DNA of 64,000 bases from Phycisphaerales bacterium. GTDB lineage: Bacteria; Planctomycetota; Phycisphaerae; Phycisphaerales; UBA1924. The stretch lies in assembly GCA_029260395.1 (NCBI GenBank), contig JAJDDJ010000014.1, forward strand, positions 1 through 64,000, given 5' to 3'. The position numbers and the translations under genes were made by a program. Positions 8,623 through 17,020 of the stretch are shown here, one piece after another. Numbering within the stretch: position 1 is the first letter of the stretch; the number at the start of each line of letters is the position of its first letter. Below the pieces are notes generated by a model, which did no database searches, was not told the origin of the DNA, and worked only from the letters and a program-made list of their open reading frames with translations.

Positions 8623-9615
8623 TCAGTCGTTTCTGGTGCGGACGACCATGACGTCACCTGGGGCTGCGGCGAGGATCGCGCCGTCGATGTCGCCGGCGGC
8701 CGCTGTCAGCCGGTGCATCGGCTCATCGAGCGGTTCATCGCTCAGTTCAAACGTCGAGTGGTGCACCGGCAGCAGGTACCGTGCCCCCGTGCGCTGGAAC
8801 ATGGACCAGACCTGCTCGGGCGTCGCGTGCATGTGCTCCCACGGCTCATACGCCCCGATGCCGAATACCGCAACATCCACGTCTTCCACCGAATCGAAGG
8901 CGTCGGTGCTTGCCGAGTCACCGGTGAAGAGGACCGAGCCAGCGTCTGATCGCACCAGGTAGCTGTTCACGCCGCGGGCACGGTCGACGGCTGTCCGCGC
9001 ACCCCAGTGCCTGGGCTGGATCGCGTCGACCCGGAGCTCCCGCAGCTCGAAAGCCTTGCCCGCGCGCAGCTCGACTACATCTGCAAAGCCGCGGGGCACG
9101 AGCCGCGAACAGCCGACCGGGACTACGACAGTCGTGTCAGGACTGGCCATCTGCTTGAGGGTCGGCTTGTCAAGGTGGTCGAAGTGGGCGTGCGTCAGCA
9201 GCACGAGCGGAACGCCCCGCAGCGATGGTGCGTTGATTGGTGCTTGTGATACTCGGCCCAGGCCGATTGTTCGGCCAGCGATGCGAGGGCCGATCCGCGA
9301 AGACAGCACGGGGTCGACCGCCACCTGCAACTCTCCGAACTGGCAGACCACGCTCGCGTGCCCGAGCCACGACAACGCTAGATCGTGCGGCGCGAGCTCG
9401 TGCAGCAAACGGACCGCTCCGCCCTCCTTGGCGAGGTCTCGGCTTAGGAGCGACCGGACGATCTGAGCCGGGTATCTCCGCAGGCCTGAGCGGATCGACC
9501 GCGCGGTGCGTTCCAGTCTTCCTCGGGATGGTGCTGGCTGGGGTTGCGGTTCCATGGTCATTTCCGATGTGGAGCATTGTACATGCGGCCGCGTGGCGAG
9601 CCCGGGTAGACTCAT
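8623..9615 (-). CDS. Metallo-beta-lactamase-fold hydrolase (UlaG/NAPE-PLD-like)
   Basis: The 330-aa protein has the metallo-beta-lactamase zinc motif THAHFDHLD near residue 140, LSWLGHASVVCQFG before it, IQPRHWGAR and LFTGDSAST (metal-bridging Asp) after it, and a final PVHHSTFELSDEP histidine. The WLGHAS opening and PVHHSTF ending are typical of the UlaG-like and NAPE-PLD-like branch that acts on phosphodiester or lactone bonds. The start is uncertain: the first ATG is at 9615, but internal ATGs at 9561 and 9555 precede the conserved part. It is divergent from a cardiolipin synthase, so a lipid substrate is plausible but not shown. Confidence 0.85.
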   Translation of the reverse strand: MSLPGLATRPHVQCSTSEMTMEPQPQPAPSRGRLERTARSIRSGLRRYPAQIVRSLLSRDLAKEGGAVRLLHELAPHDLALSWLGHASVVCQFGELQVAVDPVLSSRIGPRIAGRTIGLGRVSQAPINAPSLRGVPLVLLTHAHFDHLDKPTLKQMASPDTTVVVPVGCSRLVPRGFADVVELRAGKAFELRELRVDAIQPRHWGARTAVDRARGVNSYLVRSDAGSVLFTGDSASTDAFDSVEDVDVAVFGIGAYEPWEHMHATPEQVWSMFQRTGARYLLPVHHSTFELSDEPLDEPMHRLTAAAGDIDGAILAAAPGDVMVVRTRND

Positions 9616-9656
9616 CCCATCATGCGTACGCGATTTCTCACAAGTGGGTTCAGTAC

Positions 9657-11108
9657 ATGATCGGTGCGCTAGCCCCAGTGCTCGCGATTGTCCTTCACTG
9701 GACGATCGCCATCGGTCTGACCTGCCGGATCTTGATGGCCCGCCGGTCTCGGGGCTCGGGGTTCGCGTGGATCTTCATCACCCTTTCCGTGCCGTATGTC
9801 GGTGCCGCCCTGTACCTCATGGTGGGGGAGGTCTGGCTGCCCAAGCGGCGCGTGAGGCGAGTCGCGGAGATGATCCAGGCGGAACGAGACTCAGGAGAGC
9901 ACCCTGCTGTGACGCCGCCCGCTGCCGCTGGGATCGATCCGGAACTGCTGGCGAGATTCGCCTCGCTGGCGGAGAATGCGAGCGGGATCGCGCTGAGCAC
10001 TCGCAATCGGATCGAGCTGCTGGACGGCGCCGACCTTGCCTTTGACCACATGATCCGTGACATCGATAGCGCGACTTCGAACTGTTTCATCCTCACGTAC
10101 ATCTGGTATCCGGGCGGGCGGACAGACGAGATCGCGTTGGCCCTCGAGCGAGCCGCCAACCGGGGTGTCGATTGCCGGGTGCTCGCCGACGCCCATGGCA
10201 GCGCATCGTTCTTTGCCAGTGAAGTCTACAGCCGGCTCCGTCGCGCGGGCGTCGAAGTGGTAAGCGCCAACAGAGCAGGGTGGCTCCGCCTGCGACTCGC
10301 CCGAATCGATCTTCGCAACCACCGCAAGATCGTGGTGCTCGACGGCCAGATCGGGTACACCGGCAGCCTGAACATCGTTGATCCTCGTCTGTTCAAGACC
10401 CGTGCTGGCGTCGGCCAGTGGATCGACTGCATGGCACGGCTTGAGGGCCAAGCAGCCAGCGATCTCCAGCGGGTCTTTCTCCGCGACTGGTCAATCGAGA
10501 ACCCCGGCGCCGAGAGCCCCGCGCGGCCAGCATGCGCACCGACACTCGAGTTCGAGAACGGGGCCGCGGCCCAGGTGCTCCCATCAGGGCCCGCTCAGGA
10601 GCCCGAAGTGCTCCGAAGGATGCTGCTTACCCAGATCCACGCGGCACGCCAGGAGATCATCATCACGACACCGTACTTTGTCCCCGACGAGCCGATGATG
10701 ATGGCGCTGACTTCGGCGGCTCGCAGCGGCGTGTGCGTTCGGCTTATCGTCCCGGCGAAGATTGACGCTGTGCTCGTCCGACACGCGACGCGAGCCTATT
10801 TCAGTGATCTTCTCGACGCGGGAGTCGAGATTCACCAGTTCACGCGAGGTCTGCTCCATTCCAAGACGGTGACGGCGGACGGAGCCGTGGGGATGATCGG
10901 CACGGCGAACATGGACCTCCGCAGCTTCGAACTCAACCTCGAAGTGAGCCTCTTCGTCTACGACACCGCGTTTACCTCGGAACTCGTCAAGCTCCAGCGG
11001 TCATACATCGCTGGCTCAACTCGAATTGATCCAGACACATGGTCTCATCGCTCGATAGCGTGGGGCATTGTCGATAACGCGGCCCAGCTTATTGCGCCGG
11101 TGCTGTGA
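9657..11108 (+). CDS. Cardiolipin synthase (two PLD domains)
   Basis: From the ATG at 9657 the product is 483 aa, the usual length of bacterial cardiolipin synthases; the longer open frame further left is antisense to the hydrolase gene. Two N-terminal membrane helices (ALAPVLAIVLHWTIAIGL and WIFITLSVPYVGAALYLM) anchor the enzyme. Two HxKxxxxD motifs, HRKIVVLDG at residue 222 with GYTGSLN and HSKTVTADG at residue 401 with GTANMD, are the paired phospholipase D catalytic sites that join two phosphatidylglycerol molecules. It is embedded in the toxin island but shows no toxin features, so it is probably a resident or displaced housekeeping gene. Confidence 0.93.
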   Translation: MIGALAPVLAIVLHWTIAIGLTCRILMARRSRGSGFAWIFITLSVPYVGAALYLMVGEVWLPKRRVRRVAEMIQAERDSGEHPAVTPPAAAGIDPELLARFASLAENASGIALSTRNRIELLDGADLAFDHMIRDIDSATSNCFILTYIWYPGGRTDEIALALERAANRGVDCRVLADAHGSASFFASEVYSRLRRAGVEVVSANRAGWLRLRLARIDLRNHRKIVVLDGQIGYTGSLNIVDPRLFKTRAGVGQWIDCMARLEGQAASDLQRVFLRDWSIENPGAESPARPACAPTLEFENGAAAQVLPSGPAQEPEVLRRMLLTQIHAARQEIIITTPYFVPDEPMMMALTSAARSGVCVRLIVPAKIDAVLVRHATRAYFSDLLDAGVEIHQFTRGLLHSKTVTADGAVGMIGTANMDLRSFELNLEVSLFVYDTAFTSELVKLQRSYIAGSTRIDPDTWSHRSIAWGIVDNAAQLIAPVL

Positions 11109-11275
11109 GAATCTAGCGAGCCGTAACGTGATAGCCGCCGTGGGGCGTGCGTGTGCGTCCATGCCGAGGCGGTGCCGGTGCGCCGAATAGCCTCGATTCG
11201 CGCTTCGGTCACCGTGGCACTGGCCTGGACAGCCGCGGCAGGTGTCGAAGGGCAGTGTGCAAGTTGGACTCGGTG

Positions 11276-11571
11276 CGGATCAGCCGGCCGAAGCCGTCGT
11301 AGCGGTAGCGTCGGGCCACGTCGCCGTAGTCGAGGTTCCAGTCGGGCGGTGAGGCAGTGGTATCCCAGTGCCAGCTCGCTTTGTTGACCTGCACGAGGCG
11401 GTTGAAGGCGTCGTAGTGGTAGTAGTAGCGGCCGTCGAAGACGAGGCTGCCCGCCTCGTCGTAGAGGGTCTGTGTACGCCGCTGGAGCGGGACCGTTTGC
11501 GATGGGTCGTTGAAGACGCCGCTATCGGTCGGGTCCCAGTGCAACTGCTCGGCGATGCGGTTGCGGAGGTC
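11276..11571 (-). pseudogene. Rhs core fragment, minus-strand orientation
   Basis: The segment reads RNRIAEQLHWDPTDSGVF, LQRRTQTLYDEAG, YYHYDAFNRLVQVNKAS and YRYDGFGRLIRTES, close to the full rhs gene at about 19,385-19,090 at the nucleotide level. Homology begins sharply near 11571 and ends after the FGRLIRTES codons near 11,255, after which an unrelated tail follows. It has no signal or start of its own. Its right-hand continuation in an intact gene is the piece found inverted at 8408-8575. Confidence 0.85.
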
Positions 11572-11646
11572 GGAGGCTATGCAAGTAGAAGCGTTCTCAC
11601 CACCTGGACTAGCGTCACTCTGTTACCACGGGGTGCCGATGACCCA

Positions 11647-12219
11647 CTACACGTTACCGGTAAGAGCTTGCTGGACATGGTGACTCAATCTTGATGCTGC
11701 TCCAAGCCCGTACATGCCCATCGGTTCATCGAGTGGCTCGACGATCTTGTAGTGTTCATCACGATACAGGCACACTCGGATCGGGACAGGATCATGTGAG
11801 TGCATCTTCACGTTTCGATGATCCCGGAACACATGCCGAGGGACGTACTCTTCGGGCTGCATCGGCCAGTTGCCCAGGATGTACGCGATGCCCTGAGTCC
11901 ACACGGTCTGGTTATAAAAATCTGGCGGGACAAGCAAATCCGGCTTGCGAGGTGGAAGTGGCACCTCCTCAATCGAGTCGTGCAGCCCACGGTAGACATA
12001 CAGAACCAACTCAATCCCGACTGGAGGCTCCTTGGGATAGGCACCGGACATATGATCGAATACGACGCGTCCTCCAAGCCACTTATGCTCAGGTGTGCAG
12101 CACACAAAGAAATCGCCGGGTCTCGGCGGCGGCTTCGTGCGACGACGACGAAGCAACTGCAGCCAGTAAAGGCCGCTCGGGTGAGGTTTGGGTTCGGGAT
12201 TGGCTGTCGATCGTGTCAT
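11647..12219 (-). CDS. Imm26-like immunity protein, cognate to the decayed tip at 12.2-13.3 kb
   Basis: The ATG at 12219 gives 190 aa and aligns with the start of the paralogue at 6548; the open frame to 12261 would overlap the toxin end. Shared blocks are PEPKPHPSGLYWLQLL, PRPGDFFVCCTPEHK, GGRVVFDHMSGA and PPVGIELVLYVYRGLHDSI. The Gly-Asp-Phe-Phe and GRV motifs suggest the Imm26 family. It begins 20 bases after the last codon of a ruined Rhs toxin tip on the same strand, the expected toxin-then-immunity order. The immunity gene is intact although its toxin is broken. Confidence 0.62.
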   Translation of the reverse strand: MTRSTANPEPKPHPSGLYWLQLLRRRRTKPPPRPGDFFVCCTPEHKWLGGRVVFDHMSGAYPKEPPVGIELVLYVYRGLHDSIEEVPLPPRKPDLLVPPDFYNQTVWTQGIAYILGNWPMQPEEYVPRHVFRDHRNVKMHSHDPVPIRVCLYRDEHYKIVEPLDEPMGMYGLGAASRLSHHVQQALTGNV

Positions 12220-12239
12220 GGTGTCCAGAGCGTAGCAAA

Positions 12240-13300
12240 CTAGAATACCTTCTTGCCCCACTTCATGACTTCGTCGTAGAAGTTCCGGTGCTTTCCGACG
12301 CCCCTATTTTTGTTCCACAGAACCCGTCCAGCGCCCTAAGCGCGGTTCATCTGAACTGTCTCCCATACTCTCGCCACGTTCTTTGTAACACCTTGCTTCC
12401 GAATCGAGAGCGCAATACCTGGATCACCAAAGTGACGCCGGTGTTCAGCAGTTCTCCTGTTGCCAGGTCGAGTCCGGCTTCGATCCACGACCATGCCTCG
12501 GAGTTGCTCAGCATCTCCGGACTATCCATCGCACTGATGCCGAGTTCGCCCAGGATTGCTGTTGCCAGGAAAGGGAGTGCACTGGCGATGTATGAGAGCG
12601 CAAACGCAGTAGTGTTTGCGCTGCCTGTGATGCGCTCCATAAGCGCGCGCTTCGCTCCCGCGTCAGTGGCCAGATAGTCGTCGACCATGTCGAAGGGATC
12701 AGAGCTCAGTCCCGTGGGATCGAATCGGCTGACCGGGCTTGAGCCGAGATACTGGTAAAGGCTGAACCCGTCTGTGTAGAGCCCCTCGAGCGAGTAGCTG
12801 AGCGCCGCCGCTCCCATCGCGCTGCCGTGGTAGGAGCCTTCGAGGAGGCTCATGGCGGTTTGGTTGGGATCCTGCTGGAGGAACCTGCCGACGCTTGGCG
12901 AGTAGGCCCGGTTTCGGTTGTGGTAGAGCGAGTGGGCGAAGGGGACGAGGCGGTGCGCTTCGTTTCCGCCGAGTGAGACGGGCCCGTTGGTGGGGTTGTC
13001 GAGCCGGTCGAGGAACAGGCCCTTGTGGCCGAGCGTTTGGACCGGGAAGTCGTGGATGTGCTCCGCTGCGATGACGTCGCCGTAGGGCTCGAAGGACCAC
13101 TGGGCCGCGACCCGTGCTGTTCCGTTGGCATCGAGATCGCACAGCGCGGCCATGTTGCCGGCTGTGTCGAAGATCGACCACCAGCCGGTGTTGCGGGTGG
13201 CCCACTCGTGGCCGTCGTGCTGCGCGAGGAGTTCGTCAAAGCCCGAATCGCCGGGTCCCCAGACGTACTCGCGGTGGAGTTGATCGGTGGCGGCTGAGGC
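12240..13300 (-). pseudogene. Displaced Rhs 3' cassette with frameshifted and interrupted toxin tip
   Basis: Reading leftward, the cassette enters Rhs sequence abruptly (REYVWGPGDSGFDELL) near 13,300 with no start, passes through the conserved RFLQQDPNQTAMSLLEG and SRFDPTGLS core end, and then has a unique tip. The Rhs frame stops at 12347, but near 12,430 another frame takes up a credible protein: FGDPGIALSIRKQGVTKNV, then VWETVQMNRA, an in-frame TAG at 12338-12336, and RVLWNKNRGVGKHRNFYDE to a stop at 12240. One frameshift plus one nonsense codon explains this. The toxin family was not recognised. An intact Imm26-like gene follows immediately. Confidence 0.75.
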
Positions 13301-13371
13301 AGTTGGGGCTCAAGCGGCTACATGCTCACGGCCAGGACGGAGCGGGGCCGTGAGGCCTGAGGGAAGGGTTG

Positions 13372-13389
13372 AAGGGCGAGCCCTTTTTG
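13372..13389 (+). terminator. Hairpin plus T-run, plus-strand orientation
   Basis: AAGGG, loop CGAG, CCCTT and a run of five T form a short intrinsic-terminator-like hairpin on the plus strand. No plus-strand gene ends nearby, so it may block antisense transcription into the minus-strand cassettes or be fortuitous. Nearby at about 13,420 there is also a perfect GACGCAA/TTGCGTC inverted repeat with a 2-base centre. The rest of 13,301-13,489 shows nothing recognisable. Confidence 0.3.
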
Positions 13390-13489
13390 ATGGCGTAGGC
13401 GTCGTCCGAGGCTTGTGACGCAACATTGCGTCGATGCCGTTCAAGAGCGGGTGATTCATAAATCGGATTCCGCAATCGCGTATCAAGTG

Positions 13490-14446
13490 CTACTTGACGT
13501 ACACGGGCTCTACCCAGCCATGCTCTTGCTGCCTTCCCTTCCAGGTCTCCGGTCCTGGAAACCTTATGTGACTAATGATCGCCTCTACTGCTGCTGTTTG
13601 CAGCAATAAGAGTGGCCAGCCATAGAGCGGGCCATACTTGCCTGTCTTTGTGGTTACTCGAGGGAAGAAATTGAACGGCTCTCGCATGCTCAATACGACG
13701 TGGTCCGTCAAGTCCTTGGTTGAAGCGCGGGAGTACTCAAGTCTACTAGGTTCTGAATACGAATACCCCCATACGGTCCGTTTGCAGATAGGGCACGGGT
13801 CGAATTCCTCCATGGGGTCTCCCAGATCAGTGTTTGCCCTACTGGCGTTCACGAGTATTCCCTGCGAACCTGTGCTAAGCGGAGGCATCTCTGCCGTCGG
13901 AACCAAATCCACCCAATCCGCAGCCTCGGAGCCGTCAGGCAACAGAGATGGCCTTAGGAAGTTGTCGACACCGGTTGCATCGACAATTAGATCTGCTAGT
14001 CGTCGTCGCATCAACAGCCGGTTTGTTCCGGGATGTCCATGATAAAACTCTCCTTTGTAGCGAAGCCCGCTCTTGGGCATCGTATGAGGGTTAACTTGGC
14101 GAGCCCCGAACGAACAGTTGCTACATGCCATTGTAAAGTCCATGCTAGCGGTAGATAGTATCGCGGGGACCTGATTTCGGGAGGATGGCACCACATGGAG
14201 GATTCCGTAGTCGCCTAGTAGTGCGTCGGCCTCCTCATAACGCGTGTGCAATTCACTGTCATACTCTAGTGATCGTGCATCGCATTCGAGTTGAAGAGGA
14301 TGTCCTTGATGCTGCGGAATAACAAAGTCAATAACATCGCTGGTTACAACCGAGTCGGTCACTCCCAGTGAGCGGACTACTTCGGTTGCAAGTCGTGATG
14401 ACGTGCGGGTCGGCGTTAAAATCGACACTTGCCACTCATGCTGCAC
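13490..14446 (-). CDS. Putative immunity protein with paired Cys motifs
   Basis: The 318-aa protein, started by GTG at 14446, follows the Rhs tip at 14477 by 30 bases, the position of a cognate immunity gene. It contains two Cys pairs, ACSNCSFG near residue 130 and CPICKRTVWG near 220, that could bind one zinc. This arrangement recalls the double-CXXCG immunity proteins described next to myxobacterial toxins, but the match is weak. There is no signal peptide or membrane helix. Codon use is noticeably less GC-rich than in the flanking housekeeping genes, as expected for a frequently exchanged gene. Confidence 0.5.
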   Translation of the reverse strand: MQHEWQVSILTPTRTSSRLATEVVRSLGVTDSVVTSDVIDFVIPQHQGHPLQLECDARSLEYDSELHTRYEEADALLGDYGILHVVPSSRNQVPAILSTASMDFTMACSNCSFGARQVNPHTMPKSGLRYKGEFYHGHPGTNRLLMRRRLADLIVDATGVDNFLRPSLLPDGSEAADWVDLVPTAEMPPLSTGSQGILVNASRANTDLGDPMEEFDPCPICKRTVWGYSYSEPSRLEYSRASTKDLTDHVVLSMREPFNFFPRVTTKTGKYGPLYGWPLLLLQTAAVEAIISHIRFPGPETWKGRQQEHGWVEPVYVK

Positions 14447-14476
14447 TGGCTGGTCCTATCTGTGAAGTAAGCAAAG

Positions 14477-15577
14477 CTATTTTCCGACAATGTAGTCAAT
14501 CGCGGCCTTCCGCAAATTCGGAGCTCCCAAGTATACATACCGGACAACCTTCTTCGCATTCTCCTTCGACAGGCCGCGTGGACCGCCGTACCTGCGGTTT
14601 GCTTCATTGAAGCGTACGCGGATGTCGCTCCGATGGTATCTGGCTTCCACGTTGATTGCGGGACCTCCTCCGGCGGTGTTTCTTCGCCACGGGCCATCCA
14701 TCTGCCTCTCTACCAAATGGTGGGCGCCTTCGCCTGGATGCCGATCAAACCCCTTGCGAGCCTTGTAATAGGAGTCGTAAACGTGGCGATCACTGAGCTG
14801 GCTCATGCCGGAAACTGAACGAGCACCGCTCTCCGTGAGCTTGCCTCCCCCTTTACCACCACGTGCTCGCGCGACGATGAGCCCTTCAAGCTCCTTCATC
14901 ATTAGTGCGTCTTGCACCTGCTCTATGAGTCCTGCATAGAAACCCATGGCGAATGACAGTTCAGCCCAGCTATTGCTAGAGCATGAGTGCCAGTCATCGT
15001 CGGTATCCCAATTGGTAGCCCAATCGAGATCCATGTTTTGGTTCTCAGCGTATTGGCCAATCATGCCCTCGACGCCACCTCGAAGCGCACCAGCGCCAAC
15101 CATCAGCAAGTCGTCGTAGCCCACGAATAGTCCCGTTGGATCGCTATTCGAGACAGGCGATGAGCCCACATACTGGTAGAGGCTCATTCCGTCGCCGTAC
15201 AACTCCTCTAGCGAATAGCTGAGAGCCGCTGCACCCATGGCGCTGCCGTGGTAGGAGCCTTCGAGGAGGCTCATGGCGGTCTGGTTTGGGTCCTGCTGGA
15301 GGAACCTCCCGAGGCTTGGCGCGTAGGCTCGGTTTCGGTTGTGGTAGAGGCTGTGGGCGAAGGGGACGAGGCGATGCGCTTCGCTGCCGCCGAGGGACAT
15401 TGGCCCGTTGGTCTCGTTGTCGAGGCGGTTGAGGAACAGGCCCTTGTGGCCGAGGGTCTGGACGGGGAACGCTTCGATGTTGTGCTCGGCAGCGATCACA
15501 TCGCCGTAGGGCTCGTAGGACCACTGGGCTGCAACGCGTGCATCGCCGTTGGCATCAAGATCGCACAGCGCGGCCAT
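14477..15577 (-). CDS. Displaced Rhs 3' cassette with AHH/HNH-like nuclease tip
   Basis: Rhs homology starts abruptly at about 15,637 (EWATRNTGWWSLFDTAGN), three codons after an in-frame TGA; the first internal ATG is at 15577, so the 366-aa frame has no secretion signal of its own. The conserved core ends at SLYQYVGSSPVSNSDPTGL. The unique tip then contains EGAHHLVERQMDGP, where the Ala-His-His is reminiscent of AHH-type HNH-superfold nucleases, and ends VRYVYLGAPNLRKAAIDY. It is followed by the gene at 13490. As it stands the piece looks silent: a recombination donor for the expressed rhs gene, or a relic. The nuclease call is tentative. Confidence 0.65.
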   Translation of the reverse strand: MAALCDLDANGDARVAAQWSYEPYGDVIAAEHNIEAFPVQTLGHKGLFLNRLDNETNGPMSLGGSEAHRLVPFAHSLYHNRNRAYAPSLGRFLQQDPNQTAMSLLEGSYHGSAMGAAALSYSLEELYGDGMSLYQYVGSSPVSNSDPTGLFVGYDDLLMVGAGALRGGVEGMIGQYAENQNMDLDWATNWDTDDDWHSCSSNSWAELSFAMGFYAGLIEQVQDALMMKELEGLIVARARGGKGGGKLTESGARSVSGMSQLSDRHVYDSYYKARKGFDRHPGEGAHHLVERQMDGPWRRNTAGGGPAINVEARYHRSDIRVRFNEANRRYGGPRGLSKENAKKVVRYVYLGAPNLRKAAIDYIVGK

Positions 15578-15649
15578 GTTGCCCGCTGTGTCGAACAGCG
15601 ACCACCAGCCGGTGTTGCGGGTGGCCCACTCGCGTAGTAGTCAGCTTGC

Positions 15650-16627
15650 TTAGGTCAGTGCGCCCACATCGCGTAGTCGTGATTCGAGCCATGGTGCAGG
15701 TGGGTCCCAGAGACTTCCCATTCCGCGGTTTCCGATCAGACGCGATCCGAGTTCTTGAGACAACTTGATGATCAGGCCTTGCTCACATTCGCGCAGGAAC
15801 AGCTTGCCATCGGGGAACCGCCAATGCCGGATCTGGTCATAGAACTCGTCTCGAAAGGCAGCTCGCCCTCCGAGTGTGGTGAGCAGCGGCTCTGCTATGA
15901 GCTGGGCCCAGTGTATCGCAGGAACGAGCCCCTTCCGGTTAAGGCCCGCCTCGCGCCATCGGTCAAAGTCCAATCGCACAGGCACTGACATCATCTGGGC
16001 TGCGAACGGCGTGTACCCGTAGTACGAACCCGAGCAATCATCCGCAAAGTAGGTGCAGTCAACAAATCCATAGTAGGCACCGACGGCGTCTGAGAGCTTT
16101 GCCAGTGCGTCCATCAAAGCACACGCCAAATCAGCCTCGCGCTCTTGATGTTGAGCGTAAGCTAAGGCCGACCGCGCGTTGATCGAGAGGCGCAGGGCCA
16201 CATCCTGCCGCTCCTCGCCAACGAGGGCAGCACGAGTGATCTCGATATCCCATTTATTCGCGAACCAGCCCCAGTTCTCGTCGCGGATCATGTGATCGAT
16301 TGAAAGGTGGTCGAGGCAGATCTGTGCTTTAGCGAGCGTGCCCAGGACAGGCCCAAGCTCAAAGTGCCTCTTTCTGTCGGCAGATAGTGTGACATTGAAT
16401 TTGTCGCTGGTGTTCGATTCTGTCGATTTCCACGGTCGGTCGAGACGTTGATGTGATTTGCCCAGTACGTGATACGTGTTGCATAGTGGCCTCGGCGATA
16501 GATGCTGAATTGTCTCATTGCAGACGCTGAGCGCATCAATGAGATGCCGATACTCTGCTCTGCAATACACAACAAGATGAAAATACTCAAGGGCAGGATA
16601 AGTAGAAAGTTCTATACTCAATGGCAA
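15650..16627 (-). CDS. Putative immunity protein, DUF3396/Imm52-like
   Basis: The 325-aa frame begins with TTG at 16627, 9 bases after the stop of an Rhs tip remnant; no ATG is available until deep inside. The second half contains DFDRWREAGLNRKGLVPAIH followed by WAQLIAEPLLTTLGGR, a pattern resembling DUF3396 (Imm52) immunity proteins, in which a Trp/Tyr-Gly-x-x-hydrophobic-x-x-x-L-G-G segment recurs. It is soluble and has no signal. Its place after a tip fragment supports an immunity role. Family assignment is from motif memory only. Confidence 0.5.
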   Translation of the reverse strand: MPLSIELSTYPALEYFHLVVYCRAEYRHLIDALSVCNETIQHLSPRPLCNTYHVLGKSHQRLDRPWKSTESNTSDKFNVTLSADRKRHFELGPVLGTLAKAQICLDHLSIDHMIRDENWGWFANKWDIEITRAALVGEERQDVALRLSINARSALAYAQHQEREADLACALMDALAKLSDAVGAYYGFVDCTYFADDCSGSYYGYTPFAAQMMSVPVRLDFDRWREAGLNRKGLVPAIHWAQLIAEPLLTTLGGRAAFRDEFYDQIRHWRFPDGKLFLRECEQGLIIKLSQELGSRLIGNRGMGSLWDPPAPWLESRLRDVGALT

Positions 16628-16636
16628 TCTCTCGGT

Positions 16637-17005
16637 CTAAAAGTCGGTACCGCGCAGACGCTGTGGTGTCATCACTGGCCATTCTACAACGGTAAGCCCT
16701 TCGTTCCGCAGCATCTCGGCCATCTTGTGTGTCTTGCGGAGGGCCTCGTCAACGCTCTGAGAGACCGCCGCCTCTCCGATATGGACTCTTCCTCTCATAT
16801 CGACTCCAAAAACGTCTGGCCGCTGCTTTGCGACACCAGATCGCACAGCGCGGCCATGTTGCCCGCTGTGTCGAAGAGCGACCACCAGCCGACGTTGCGC
16901 TCAGCCCAGGTGTGCCCGTCGTGCTGCACGAGGAGTTCGTCGAAGCCCGAGTCGCCCGGCCCCCAGACGTACTCACGGCGGAGTTGATCGGTGACGGCCA
17001 GACTA
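16637..17005 (-). pseudogene. Displaced Rhs fragment with short PD-(D/E)XK-like toxin remnant
   Basis: The right part (about 17,005-16,840) encodes QLRREYVWGPGDSGFDELL and GWWSLFDTAGNMAALCDL, almost identical to the full rhs gene. At the junction the Rhs frame ends quickly (GQTFLESI then stop). The next frame stays open to 16637 and reads RPDVFGVDMRGRVHIGEA, then KTHKMAEMLRNEGLTVVEW. The Pro-Asp and following Glu with beta-strand spacing look like the end of a PD-(D/E)XK nuclease. Most of the core end and tip are therefore deleted and out of frame. Confidence 0.65.
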
Positions 17006-17020
17006 TCGGAGCTCAGATAG

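Noticed and set aside
9237..9656. N-terminal extension of the cardiolipin synthase by 140 codons
   Set aside because: The extension is antisense to the hydrolase gene; the ATG at 9657 gives the normal family length and membrane start.
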